Positions 1 to 11,269 of a stretch of DNA of 64,000 nucleotides are shown here, piece after piece. A program made the position numbers and the translations under genes. The notes under the pieces are model-generated. The model did not search any database and had not been told where the DNA came from. It worked only from the letters and a program-made list of their open reading frames with translations. The stretch's first letter is position 1. Each line of letters opens with the position of its first letter. The stretch comes from Siphonodentalium dalli (lineage: Eukaryota; Mollusca; Scaphopoda; Gadilida; Siphonodentaliidae), in NCBI GenBank assembly GCA_032622095.1, contig CP136064.1, positions 220,486,205 to 220,550,204 of the forward strand, given 5' to 3'.

Positions 1-1706
1 ATATTGAAACCAGATGATTTATTAAGTCAAGCCTGCGCGAGTGCAAATGCGCCCAAAACATTACGCGTTCTTCTTCTACAAAATCAATGACGTCGATATA
101 ATTATGGTTGTCATTATGACCCTCTTGCATGTTTATCGAGAAATAATTGCAACTTGTCACGTGGTCGCCGACCAATCGGAATGCTCTGGATTTAGTGATA
201 ATCACACTCAGTATGTAAATATAAAGCCTTGATCGACGCATACGTTGTCAATAGTTTCGCTATCGAAACACCATATATATAGCCGTTATAAAAACAAACT
301 TGTATTAATATCTGCACCATTTTCGAACGCCATCCCTGAAACTGATGGCTTCACTTTAGCATATTTAACCCAGACCATTTGATTCCCTGTATCGTGTAAA
401 TGACTGTACAAGGTTTAGAGAAAATAGGCCACACGTCTTTTCCGCCAATATCTTCCTCGTAATATAGTTACGCTCCAAAATAAATAAAGTATCTATCTAT
501 CCAAATTGTCCCGCGTTAGTTGTTATAGCAGTCGAACAGACATACAGACATTCACAAAGATGGATGAGACTGAGCACATAGTTATGTTGTTGCAACTGGA
601 AGTTTCGAACCCTGAGTGTATATGGAATGGCTCTACATTGTATATAGGGTAACGAACGGAGGCATTATGGGTTGAAGGGGAGCTGTTCCCAACTTAGGAA
701 ATAATTATATGGATATCGCTTATTGTTATATGATAACTTCCACAGTAGCCGGACAACCGATCACATGGATATAAATCTTTAGAGTTCCAAATTTTGTCCA
801 ACGAATGTTTGCTCCACAATCTAATTTAAATTGGGTGATCAATTATATAGCAAAACTCAGCAAAGTGTGTGATGGTCATGCACCAAATACACATATTCAC
901 AAAGCTTCGGCGTACCAAATACACTTAACTGTGGCAACATGCATGCAATGACCCATACTATGATCGTGGGTGTAACAGATGACTTAGTAACTCGAAAGTA
1001 CGACCGAAAACTGAAATTAATGAGTTCCGAACTTTTTCAAATCTAACTAGAAATTGCGACTTTGAGGTTTGACTAAACTCGAAATGCAAAAAGTCCCATC
1101 CACGACTCTGAAATCAGTGTGTCGACATTTGAAATTTTGGGCATGTAACAATAAACAATCGAAAGTTTAGAGTTTACAGTTTATTTATTTTTTCAAATAT
1201 AATGTGGTGTTGTTTCGTTCGCGCGTTCAATATTTCAATCTCTAAATTCGTGTTTTCTTGCGCGTTATTTCCGGTTCCCTTTTGGCAGGTATACGACAAT
1301 ATCTGGCATATCAAATTACCCAGCTGGGGTCATTGTCTGGGGTGGGGTCAACATTTTTTTTAAATTTTAAAAGAGATTTCTAAACAATATCTAACTGTTA
1401 TTTGAGAAAACAAAGTCAAACTCTTGGGTCTCATGTCACCAGAAAATTGGCTACGTTTTGGGAATGCTCATAAAAAATCACATGTTTTCTTTCGAAACAA
1501 TTCCAGATAATAAGTAAATCCAATTTGGGTACTGTGCGCTAATTCAGACCATTTATGGGACCATCTCCTATTATACTGAACAGAATATATGCAACAAATG
1601 AATGAATGTGAGCCATGGGTGAATGCAAAATACACTCCGCTTCTCTGATAACGATAAGAACAATATGATACTTATAATGAAAATGAGTTAAGGACTCGGT
1701 ACCGCT
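1..1706. other. Unassigned A+T-rich DNA
   Basis: I see no convincing gene here; the reading frames are short and lack recognisable motifs. At 479-502 the sequence TAAATAAAGTATCTATCTAT resembles the short-repeat tail that follows many CR1/L2-type LINE copies, but no LINE coding sequence lies upstream in the window. Confidence 0.5.
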
Positions 1707-1710
1707 TTAA

Positions 1711-2233
1711 CGATACGGGCGGCGTTGGCGGTGGGTATGCTGTTAAAATATTCACCTCCATCAAACACCGCCATAAACAGAAAGAATAGTAAAATATAGA
1801 CAGACCTTGTTCTTATACCAATCAGAAATATGGCATAAACAGTATGTTATTGTTAATTGTTTTTCCTTTGTTACGTAAACAAAAGCAAAAAACGTTACGT
1901 TACCTGGCTTTTGTTTAGATCCGGATATGGTAAACATACAGAGCGTTATTTGTTACTGTTTTCCTGATATGGAAATAATAAAGAGCGTTTATATCATTTG
2001 TGTGCGATTAACCAATCGAATTGCGATGTGTTATGTAAACAGAAGCACAACTTCTGTAACATGAGCAGGCTCTTGTCTACGTACACCATCGTACTTCTTG
2101 ACGACAATATACTATTTACGCGATGATTATGTTTGGCATATGAACAAAACTATATATATATATATTAATATTCCTTCTTTTGATGGCGATTTGAACAAAT
2201 ATGAATATTTCTGCAACGAACGCCGCCCGTGCC
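1711..2233 (+). repeat. MITE family M2, complete copy
   Basis: This non-coding element of about 520 bp begins with GATACGGGCGGCGTT and ends with AACGCCGCCCGTGCC, so its ends are diverged inverted repeats; similarity continues inward for about 80 bp (AATATTCA and AGAATA... segments). The left end follows TTAA (1707-1710). Related copies lie at 25144-25480, 26429-26923, 30338-30832, 35627-35830 and, inverted, 63604-64000. TTAA flanks suggest a piggyBac-type or other TTAA-specific transposase acting in trans. It contains AATAATAAAGAGCGTTTAT at 1974-1992, which recurs in the palindromic element. Confidence 0.75.
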
Positions 2234-2239
2234 TATAAG

Positions 2240-3085
2240 TAATTACTCAAACAAGCAGGTATCTGCTTACCCGAAATTTAAAACGGTATATCTCAACTGT
2301 TCTGTTTTATCTCAGTTAACCACATTCATGTATAGGCGACTAGGGTGGGTAAAATATCCACCCAGTATAATTAAGGCCTTGAGTGGCCAGACTATATGAC
2401 ACCACTATATATGGGTATTAGCCGAGATAAAAGAAAATACTGTAGATTAGAATCGTCTTAATAAACGTGACTACAATCATATTCTTTCAAATTTAAACCA
2501 GTGAAAGGAAATGACGGATTACAAGCTTGCACACAAATGAGAAAATTACATACCATGCTAACCATTTCAAGTCGAACAGGGGGGGGGTAACTTTAGTGAA
2601 ACAACAAAACTCGAATGGATCTCATAATTGCCGGTGCACGTGTTAAATAATTTGGCTAATAAATGAAGTAATACTTGCTCGGACAAAACTACACGGTTGC
2701 AAACAAAATGCTAAGTTGAGTAAGGGGAATAACTCAACTAAAAGGTCCAACGGACCATAATTTCAGGTGCACATGTTCCCATGGTACAAAATATATTTGC
2801 CTAGTTTCCAAAACATTGACTACAAAATGAAGGAATCATATGTAGCTCGGATAATGTGGTTAGGGGGTGGTATAATAAATGAGATAAATTGACAAATATA
2901 ACGACGATGACATGACCAAATATTTCTTATATAACCCACAGCCGCAACTAACCCATGTACATAGTGTATATATGTGTTCCACATCATCTGACTCATGCGT
3001 ATACATGGTATTGTTTAAATTATCCAATCAGTAGGCATATGTATGGCTATGACTATGATTATTTATTTATAACTTGATAGATTAT
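2240..3085. other. Unassigned DNA
   Basis: No gene was recognised. The only notable feature is a run of about ten G at 2579-2588. Confidence 0.5.
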
Positions 3086-3088
3086 ATA

Positions 3089-3250
3089 GAGGGTAATCAA
3101 TTGGTTCCGAGAATTACGTTAAATAATTCTCGAGAGGCGAGAGACGTCGGTACGAAACGAGCGCTCGTTAGTGCACGAGTTTCGTACCTAAACGACTCTC
3201 GCCTCGAGTAAATTATATAACGTAATTCTCGGAACTAATTGATTACTCTA
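3089..3250. repeat. Foldback (long inverted-repeat) element
   Basis: An imperfect palindrome of about 160 bp. The left end reads AGGGTAATCAATTGGTTCCG and the right end is its near complement (CGGAACTAATTGATTACTCT). Pairing continues inward through GAATTACGTTA, GAGGCGAGAG and GGTACGAAAC, leaving a short loop around 3160. It has no coding capacity and behaves like a foldback MITE. Confidence 0.8.
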
Positions 3251-3509
3251 TTTATTACACTTCTGCATCAATTTGGTTCGCCAAACATGATTAAAACACA
3301 CAGAATTAGGGCATGAAAGTCCCGATGCGAGAAAGATCAACCATCGAAATTTCAGTCTAGATCAGTACGCGACGTAACGTCGATGACGTCACGAGAAATT
3401 ACAAATTCACTAGTGACAATTAATGTCGTTTTCAATGGAAATCGCACATAGAGTGTAATAAACACAATTAGTCAATTAAGAGGATTGTCCTATGTTCAAT
3501 CTAGTCATG

Positions 3510-4055
3510 TAGGTTGTGGTCCCCGGTGCTCAGTTGGCAATCAAACTCCGTATAGTTTCTCGTCGCTGCACAGCCTGTTCAGTTTCAGAGTTTACAGACG
3601 TATCCACGAGGTAAGGGCCACCACATGTTGGAGCCACCAGTAGGTATGCAATCTCTTCAAGTAGGTTGGGAACCCGATGTCTCAGTTGGTAATTAACCCT
3701 TTGAGTGCCAGGTCCGATTTTTGTATCAACCCATATACCCTGTGCCAATGCATTCTCTTATATATGCGAGTCGACCATAGGTCGCCTCGCATATATAAGA
3801 GAATGCATTGGCCTAACAATTTTTTATTTTTTTTTTATTTTTTACAATTTTAATAATTTATTCTTATATTCTTTAACAGACTTATTTTGTAGGTTTAGGG
3901 CCGATGAGATCGGCCCCTGGCACACAAAGGGTTTTAAATACCATGTAGTTTCTCGTACATGTAGCTGCATAGTCAGTTTCACAGTTGACATATGTATCCA
4001 TGAGGGTAAGCGTAAGGACCACCACAAGTTAGACCCACCAGTTCATACCCTCCAT
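3510..4055. repeat. Diverged direct duplication interrupted by an M1-like MITE
   Basis: The stretches 3548-3650 and 3945-4050 are related: both contain TAGTTTCTCGT, a CAGTTTCA block, GTATCCA(T/C)GAGG and a CCACCA(C)A(A/T)GTT(G/A)GA block. A TTAA-flanked MITE sits between them. No reading frame in the two copies is clearly conserved, so this is described only as a repeat. Confidence 0.5.
3697..3931 (+). repeat. piggyBac-like MITE (M1-related) with an internal hairpin
   Basis: The element starts CCCTTTGAGTGCCAGG directly after TTAA (3693-3696) and ends CCTGGCACACAAAGGG, followed by TTTTAA. CCC...GGG ends next to TTAA are the hallmark of piggyBac-family insertions; the right flank is imperfect. 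Inside, 3745-3812 is one copy of the palindromic hairpin CCAATGCATTCTCTTATATA... that recurs throughout the window. No transposase is encoded. Confidence 0.6.
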
Positions 4056-4404
4056 TTTGTTTTTTCATCGACGCACAGTCATAGCCGAGCTGTGGCACAC
4101 CTTGTGGAATCCACAAAGCATTGCCCTGACTATTCAACCAGGTTCCCTCGGTGACGCGATCTGAACCATCCAGGTCGAAGTGGTATCTTTCGTTAAGATC
4201 ACCTGGAATAATCAGAATGTATATGCATGTGTTTTGTGTTCTAAACGCCTGGAATTACGTGATTCGAGATGCATATTGAAAAAGCAAGTGAAACACCAAG
4301 CGTAGTATAAATGTATATGTACGGTACGCCGATTTTCAGTGCAGATAGTATAGGCCAGCCAATGCATCAAGGATTGGATACAAAACAATATCTAATGATT
4401 ATTA

Positions 4405-7245
4405 ACTAAACTAGCTGATGTACCGACTACGTGCGCGCTATTTAGGGATTTCTTTGTTATCGCCTCAGACTGGGCAGAATATACAGCGTCGGTCCAGAAA
4501 CATGCCTATATGACCGTATATGAGCGAGGTCGAGGTCAAGGTCAGGCAAACGGTCGCATGTGAAATTGGACCCGCCCATATTGTTCCCGGGATCAAAGTA
4601 GGTTTACATACCAAATTTGAGTCAATCGGTCGAGCAGTTTTCGAGTCTATAACACATACATACATACATGCACACATACATACACATGCATGCACATACA
4701 TACAGAAGTTCCAAAATATATAATAGACCAGCCGATGAGCCCGACGTTGTCCGGGTTATTCAAAAACCAAATTTCAAGTCGATAGCTCCACCCGTTTGCG
4801 AGATCTGGTCTGCACATGCGCGAAACGGGCGCCGAACGGTCTCGCCAATACGACAACGTCGACCGCCTGGTCAAACTACACACACGTACCAAGTTTCGTC
4901 CCGATCGGTCGAGAATCGTATATTTGTATAAATGACATACATACATACAGACATACAGACAGAGGTCTTCAAAATATATAGGAGACTAGCCGATGAGCCC
5001 GACGTTGTCCGAGCTATTCAAAAACCAAATTTCAAGTCGATAGCTCCACCCGTTTCCGAGATCTGGTCTGCGCATGCGCGAAGCTGGCGTCGCACGGGCT
5101 CGGCGACCCGATAAAATTCGTATCCGGGGCAAGATACATTCACATACCAAATTTAAAGTCGATAGCTCCACCCGTTTCCGGGATCTCGTCTGCGCATGCG
5201 CTGCACGGGCGTCGCACGGGCTCGCCAATACGACAACGACGACCGCCTGGTCAAACTACACATACGTACCAAGTTTTGTCCCGATCGGTCGAGAATCGTA
5301 GATTTGTATGAATGACATACAGACATACAGACAGACAGACAAACAAACAGAGGTCTTCAAAATATATTATAGACTAGCCGATGAGCCCGACGTTGTCCGG
5401 GCTATTCAAAAACCAAATTTCAAGTCGATAGCTCCACCCGTTTCCGAGATCTGGTCTGCGCATGCACGAAGCTGGCGTCGCACGGGCTCGGCGACCCGAT
5501 AAAATTCGTATCCGGGGCAAGATACATTCACATAGCAAATTTCAAGTCGATAGCTCAACCCGTTTCCGAGATCTCGTCTGCGCGTGCGCTGCACGGGCGT
5601 CACATGGGCTCGCCAATACGACAACGACGACCGCCTGGTCAAACTACACACACGTACCAAGTTTCGTCCCGATCGGTCGAGAATCGTAGATTTGTATAAA
5701 TGACATACATACAGACAGACAAACAGAGGTCTTCAAAATATATATGAGACTAGCCGATGAGCCCGACGTTGTCCGGGCTATTCAAAAACCAAATTTCAAG
5801 TCGATAGCTCCATCTGTTTCCGAGATCTGGTCTTCGTCTATGAGCCCGACGTTGTCCGGGCTATTCAAAAACCAAATTTCAAGTCGATAGCTCCCACCCG
5901 TTTCCGAGATCTGGTCTCGATAGCTCTACCAGCCCGATATTACCCGTTTCCAAGATCTGGTCTGTGCATGCGCGAAGCTGGTGTCGCAGGGGCTCGGCGA
6001 CCCGATAAAATTCGTATCCGTGGCAAGATACATTCACGTACCAAATTTCAAGTCGATAGCTCCACCCGTTTCCGAGATCTCGTCTGCGCATGCGCGAAGC
6101 TGGCGTCGCACGGGCTCGGGGACCCGATAAAATTCGTATCCGAGGCAAGATACATTCACATAGCAAATTTCAAGACGATAGCTCCACCCGTTTCCGAGAT
6201 CTCGTCTGCGCATGCGCGAAGCGGGCGCCGCACGGGCTCGCCAATACGACAACGTCGACCGCCTGGTCAAACTGCACACACGTACCAAGTTTCGTCCCGA
6301 TCGGTCGAGAATCGTAGATTTGTATAAATGACAAACAGACAGACAGACAAACAGACAGAGGTCTTCAAAATATATATGAGACTAGCTGATGTGCCCAACT
6401 TCGTCCCGCCTATTCGGGGATTTCTTTGTGATCGCCTCCGTCTGGGCAGAATATACAGCGTCTGGATAACTATCGTTCGATCGGCCCAGAAACATGTATA
6501 TATGAGCGTATATGAGCGAGGTCAAGAACACGGTCGCAAGTGAAATTGGACCCGCCCATATTGTTCCCGGGATCAAAGTAGGCATATATACCAGATTTGA
6601 GTCGGATCGGTCGAGGTCCAGAAACACGGCTGTATGAGCGTATATGAGCTAGGTCAAGGTCAATGACACAGTCGGACGTGAAAATGGACCCGCCCATATT
6701 GTTCCCGGGATCAAAGTAGGCCTATATACCAAATTCGAGTCCGATCGGTCGGGCAGTTTTCGAGTCTATAACACACACATACAAAAAGACATAAGTTCCA
6801 AATTATATAATAGACCAGGTGATGTGCCAGACTTCGTCCGGGCTATTTAGGGATTTCTTTGTGATCTGGACAAACTAGTGTTCGATCGGTCCAGAAACAT
6901 GCATATATCAGCGTATATGAGCGAGTTCAAGGTCACTGACATGATCGCACATGAAATTGAACCCGCCCATATTTTTCCCGGGATCAAAGTAGGCCTACAT
7001 ACCAGATTTGAGTCGGATCGATCGATGTCCAGACATTTAAGTCGGATATGGGCGTATATGAGCGAGGTCAAGGACACGGTCGCACGTGAAATTGGACCCT
7101 CCCATATTGTTCCCGGGATAGGCTTAAATACCAAATTCGTGTCGTATCGGTCGAACAGTTTTCGAGTCTATAACACATACACACATACATACAGGCAGAC
7201 AAGACAGACAGACGTTCCACAAAATATAATAGATAACGGAGATAT
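4405..7245 (+). repeat. Composite array of type A and type B interspersed repeats
   Basis: Units are joined head to tail. Each begins near AGACTAGC(T/C)GATG and ends in a CATACA/GACA microsatellite followed by TTCCAAAATATATAATAG or CTTCAAAATATATATGAG. Type A units (about 4410-4727 and 6385-7240) carry GATTTCTTTGTGATCGCC and TTGTTCCCGGGATCAAAGTA. Type B units (about 4728-6380) carry AGCCGATGAGCCCGACGTTG and an internal subrepeat of about 122 bp with CTCGTCTGCGCATGCGC in varying copy number. The many short open frames here are by-products of the repetition. The transposon class is uncertain; the tails would suit a LINE or SINE 3' end. Confidence 0.75.
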
Positions 7246-7640
7246 CTGAAGAAGTGTTTAAAGATTGATATAATTATTAACTAAATAACGGCGTTCAAGT
7301 TACAAGGTGTTATATTCGTATCGTATCTATATATGACTTTGGTTTAAATGTGGTTAAGGGGCTTTTGGGGATTTAAGAGCTTAAGCCCTTAAACCTTTTT
7401 GTAAATGCCATATAAACTGTTATTTGCGGTCTATAAATCATGCTAACACAAATTTCTAAAAAACTAAAGTTTGGACAAAATTTATGTCCACATTATCCTT
7501 GCATTCAAGGATTGAGGGCTTAAGCTCATTAACCCTGGACGTTCATAATAATATATCTGCAAATAATTGTTATTTTTCTCCAGTACTGAAGAGTTTACAT
7601 AGCACATAGACATATATATACACATCAGATTACTAATAAT
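7240..7640 (+). repeat. Segment duplicated at 19733-20140
   Basis: About 400 bp here is clearly homologous, in the same orientation, to 19733-20140. Shared blocks include GAAGAAGTGTTTAAAGATTG, TAACTAAATAACGGCGTTCA, CTTTTTGTAAATGCCATAT and ATATCTGCAAATAAT. In both places it directly follows a type A repeat, so it may be an extended end of that family. There is no open reading frame of note. Confidence 0.75.
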
Positions 7641-9282
7641 ATAGTTTACAGAGATAATATATGTTATATATGTGGTATGCTAATATCAATATTCAAAGTA
7701 GCCCTTATATTAAACCTCTTTCGTTGGTGCACTTTTTGATGCCTCGTTTTAGCTCGTTAGTCTAACCGTCGTCTGTCCTGATTTCCCCCCAGACGGCTGG
7801 TCCGATTTCAACTAAATTTGGTGTGGTGACTAGGGGTACCTTGGCGGGGTTTATAACGCCGTTAGTTTTTTAAAATTCTGATCTAAATAAATTTAATCAA
7901 ATAAATAACCAAAAACAAATACGCTCACTCTGGGCCTATTCAGCCCCAGATGTTAGTTCTTTATACATGTGATTTCACTGTGGCCCGCGCCATCCAACAG
8001 AATAACGGGTCAAGTCCACTTTGGGCTTATATCAGAACCAAATAAGTCCAATATGAACCAATGTCAATATTTAGGTCCAATATGAACCTATTTGCACGAT
8101 GACATATTGAAGTAGCATAATAATATTAATATGATCATACGCAGGCGTAATTAACGAACCGAAGCTAAACCAATCACATATATAGGGGTTTCTGTATGTA
8201 GCGTTTAACACAATTCTTATCAAAATCGCTTTATAGGTTCCCCCCAAATAAGATTCACATGCATAAGGCTTATGTTTGGTGGGGTAATTATAAATAGGTT
8301 TAATATGTTGTCGAGAGAGCATGGAACTGAAACTAACCGTTATATTACTTGGCGTACCGGGGGGAGCTCTCCGCGTCAGATACTCAGGCTGTTCATTTCA
8401 TGTCGATTTCAACGATAGTCGACAAGAAAAACAACGTCATCGTGTAACTTTCACCATTGACCGAATTCGCGTGGAACTGAATGTATCTTCTACTGTGTTC
8501 ATAAGTATGTGTTTTCATTCTATTCAAGAAAATAGGATATATATATATATATATATATGGATTATCAGATGCATGTAAGTATATGCAGACTTATCATAAC
8601 AATCAAATCCATATTAAATATTATTTTATTTCCTTTCGCACGGTATAGTCTCTACAGGACCATGCAGTATTGATCAACTGCTGTGCATCAGTTGGAAAAT
8701 AAAGCTTTGAGATACACGTAGATCGTGTTGGGTTGTGGTGATTTTAGTTTATTTTAAAAATATTAAAACGTCCTAGGGTCCGATGATTTGATCCAGTAGA
8801 GTGCCGGAGTAGACCCGTTAGAAATTCATTATGGACCTTCTTTCCCTTATAAATAAAAACAAATAAATGATTTTCTGACGTTTATATAAATAGGAGAATG
8901 TTGCACGTCGACTGATTTGGGTTGGCCTCTTGACAACCTATTACGACATTAATGCTTTAAGCCCACCGATCTACTGTGCGACATTCGCGCTCCCGACATT
9001 CAAAACAACATCGTCGTATTAAATAATAATTGGTGACGTCACAAAATCAGATATAGTCTATATACGACCCAAAGCGTCCGGCTTTAGTTCGTTATCAACA
9101 TATATAAAAGAATAGGATATGTCTATCATGTGCGCCAAAACTATCTAAGGGTCGTAACTCCGCCCAAAATACGAGGCCCTGGTCGATTTTTGAACTCGAA
9201 TAAGACATATGTCATGTGCGCGAAGTGCACACATACATGGGCCGCATGATGAAGGCTCACAAAGGGAGCCTGTTTCAGCTGT
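7641..9282. other. Unassigned DNA
   Basis: No gene is supported. An AT dinucleotide run lies at about 8531-8558. A frame opening with ATG at 8321 reads a hydrophobic start (MELKLTVILLG) but runs through that AT run and has no recognised domain, so it is not called. The phrase GGCTGGTCCGATTTCAACTA near 7796 has the look of a dispersed repeat. Confidence 0.45.
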
Positions 9283-9757
9283 ACATATATGTGACCCGCC
9301 ATATCAAATCCTGTCGTAAGTCGGGATTTTTTTTACCCTGTGCGAATGCATTCTCTTATATATGCGAGTCGACCATTGGTCGCCTCGCATATATAAGAGA
9401 ATGCATTGGCATAACAGTTTTTTAATATTTTTTTTAAATAAATGTTTCTTACAATTTTTAGGACATAAAATAAAAAACATCCATAACCCTGCAGGGAGCC
9501 CCACATATATATAGAAGCATATAGAAGAGTGTCGTCTGCTCATGTTTGTCTGGGGCTCTGTATGGGTGAAATTATAAAATTGTTAAAGAATACAAGCAAA
9601 AATTATTAAAATTGTAAAAAATTGTTAGGCCAATGCATACTCTTATATATGCGAGGCGACCTATGGTCGACTCACATATATAAGAGAATGCATTGGCACA
9701 GGGTAAAAAAAAATCCCGACTTACGACTGGATTTGATATGGCGGGTCACATATATGA
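9283..9757. repeat. Nested foldback element with two internal hairpins
   Basis: The outer inverted repeats are about 55 bp each: CATATATGTGACCCGCCATA ... AAGTCGGGATTTTTTT on the left, and the complementary TCCCGACTTACGAC ... TATGGCGGGTCACATATATG on the right. Inside lie two palindromic hairpins (9342-9410 and 9629-9697), separated by about 220 bp of A+T-rich spacer and bordered by CCCTGTG / CACAGGG. It ends about 120 bp before the large palindrome. No coding sequence. Confidence 0.75.
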
Positions 9758-9872
9758 TCGACGAACGTGCGGAGCCCTGAACCGTATACCAGAACCGTCC
9801 CCGGTCGTCGGGCATCATAACACATTGCGAAATAAATCTCATACATTTCACCAGAGAAGAACATTGCAGGTG

Positions 9873-9878
9873 AATGTG
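9873..9878. repeat. 6-bp target-site duplication, left copy (AATGTG)
   Basis: AATGTG directly abuts the left end of the 8.5-kb palindrome and is repeated exactly at 18420-18425 directly after its right end. Six-bp duplications are characteristic of Maverick/Polinton integration by a retroviral-type integrase. Confidence 0.85.
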
Positions 9879-10498
9879 AGTAGTATGGGGGTCTCGTTAC
9901 CTCCACATCTAAAAATAGATTTTATGGGGGTAAAATTGTTTGTACTAAAATATTCCCAAAAAAATATTTCAAAACCCAAAAAAAAATTTCTCAAAATTTT
10001 CAACAAAAAAAAATTTTAATCTCAAAAAATTTCTAACGAGTTTTCGGTCTCTTACCCAAATATCGGGCCGACTATTAAATGTCGAATGTTTTTTAAATTA
10101 TTTGCGTGTAATATGTTTCGTTATTTTTGTTCAAACAAATTTTAAATATTTTTCATGAAACTCTGTTAATTTTATTAATCGATGTTTAGAAATAGCTTTA
10201 TACCAATTATATGTGTATGGACAGGTCCGAGTCACGGTAATTTCGGTCATTGACACTATAGGTATGAATGCATACATTCCAGTGTTTATCAATCAGACGC
10301 AGTCCATGCATCATATAATTGTCATACCTGAAATAATTTGACACCATTACTCTTACATGAATAATAAAGAGCGTTTATTCTTTACTTCTCTATCCCGATG
10401 AAGTTATTGAGTATATGACAGGTGTGCATTATCGCGAATTATTGGAAGTATTGAGATGTTGTACTATTTTGAAAGCAGTCACGATATTTGAGCGTGTC

Positions 10499-10713
10499 CA
10501 AAAAAATTCAAAAACTTCCAAAACTTCCAAAACTTCCAAAACTTTCAAAAATTTCAAAAATTTCAAAAACTTCAAAAACTTCAAAAACTTCAAATTTATT
10601 TAAAATTTCAAAAACGTTTTTGAAATTTCAAAAATTTCAAAAACTTCAAAAATTTCAAAAACTTCAAAAATTTCCAAAATTTCAAAAACTTCAAAAATTT
10701 CCAAAAATTTCAA
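10499..10713. repeat. 9-bp minisatellite, left arm
   Basis: About 215 bp of units close to TTCAAAAA(C/T)(T) in the left arm of the palindrome. The mirror array in the right arm (17679-17800) is only about 122 bp. The difference equals the whole 93-bp length difference between the outer arms. Long lysine/phenylalanine/serine-rich frames across it are low-complexity by-products. Confidence 0.9.
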
Positions 10714-11269
10714 TATATAATGAAGATGACGAGCAACCAATTTTCGACTGGCCTGAGACATTACGTTATGGAATGAATAACGACAGCGGATCAGAATGTG
10801 ATCATACACGCAATAATAGAAGTTACTTTGATGTTGTTATGAATAGAATTTTATCAACCTTACGTATTAACAGTTTATTGAGTTATGCATACATATAGTA
10901 CGTCACTTGGACATTTTAACAGTTTATCACGTGATCACTAAATGTGGCAATCGGGTATCCACCGATGCCTGCAATGTATTATTTATAATAATTGGACTCA
11001 TTGATCTCACGTAAATAATACTCTTAGTTGTTCCAATAAAATAGTTATCAAATTCGATCACCAATAGATTTGACTGTGGAATATAATGACCTTTAACTTA
11101 TTTATCGATCTATGTTAGAACATGGTCTTAACAAAAAACTTGACCATAACAAAAATTACCTTACATTTATGCATGAATCTAATTAGACCATGCGTAAATA
11201 TTGTCAGCTTATCGCCTGATGAGCAAATCCGATGTTTATCAAAAATAGTACAACTTCCAGTTGGTAATA
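10714..11269. other. Unassigned part of the left arm
   Basis: Single-copy sequence within each arm, mirrored at about 17125-17678 with only scattered substitutions. No open frame of note and no promoter-like element that I can defend. Confidence 0.5.

Noticed and set aside
4465-6543. Many open frames with SIAPPVSEI and RDLVCACA phrases, also at 46.4-47.9 and 49.9-51.2 kb
   Set aside because: They translate the type A and B repeats on both strands; the repeat period and CG-rich content keep frames open.
10415-10898. Lysine/serine/phenylalanine-rich frames across the minisatellite
   Set aside because: They are simple translations of a 9-bp repeat, which stays open in several frames by chance.
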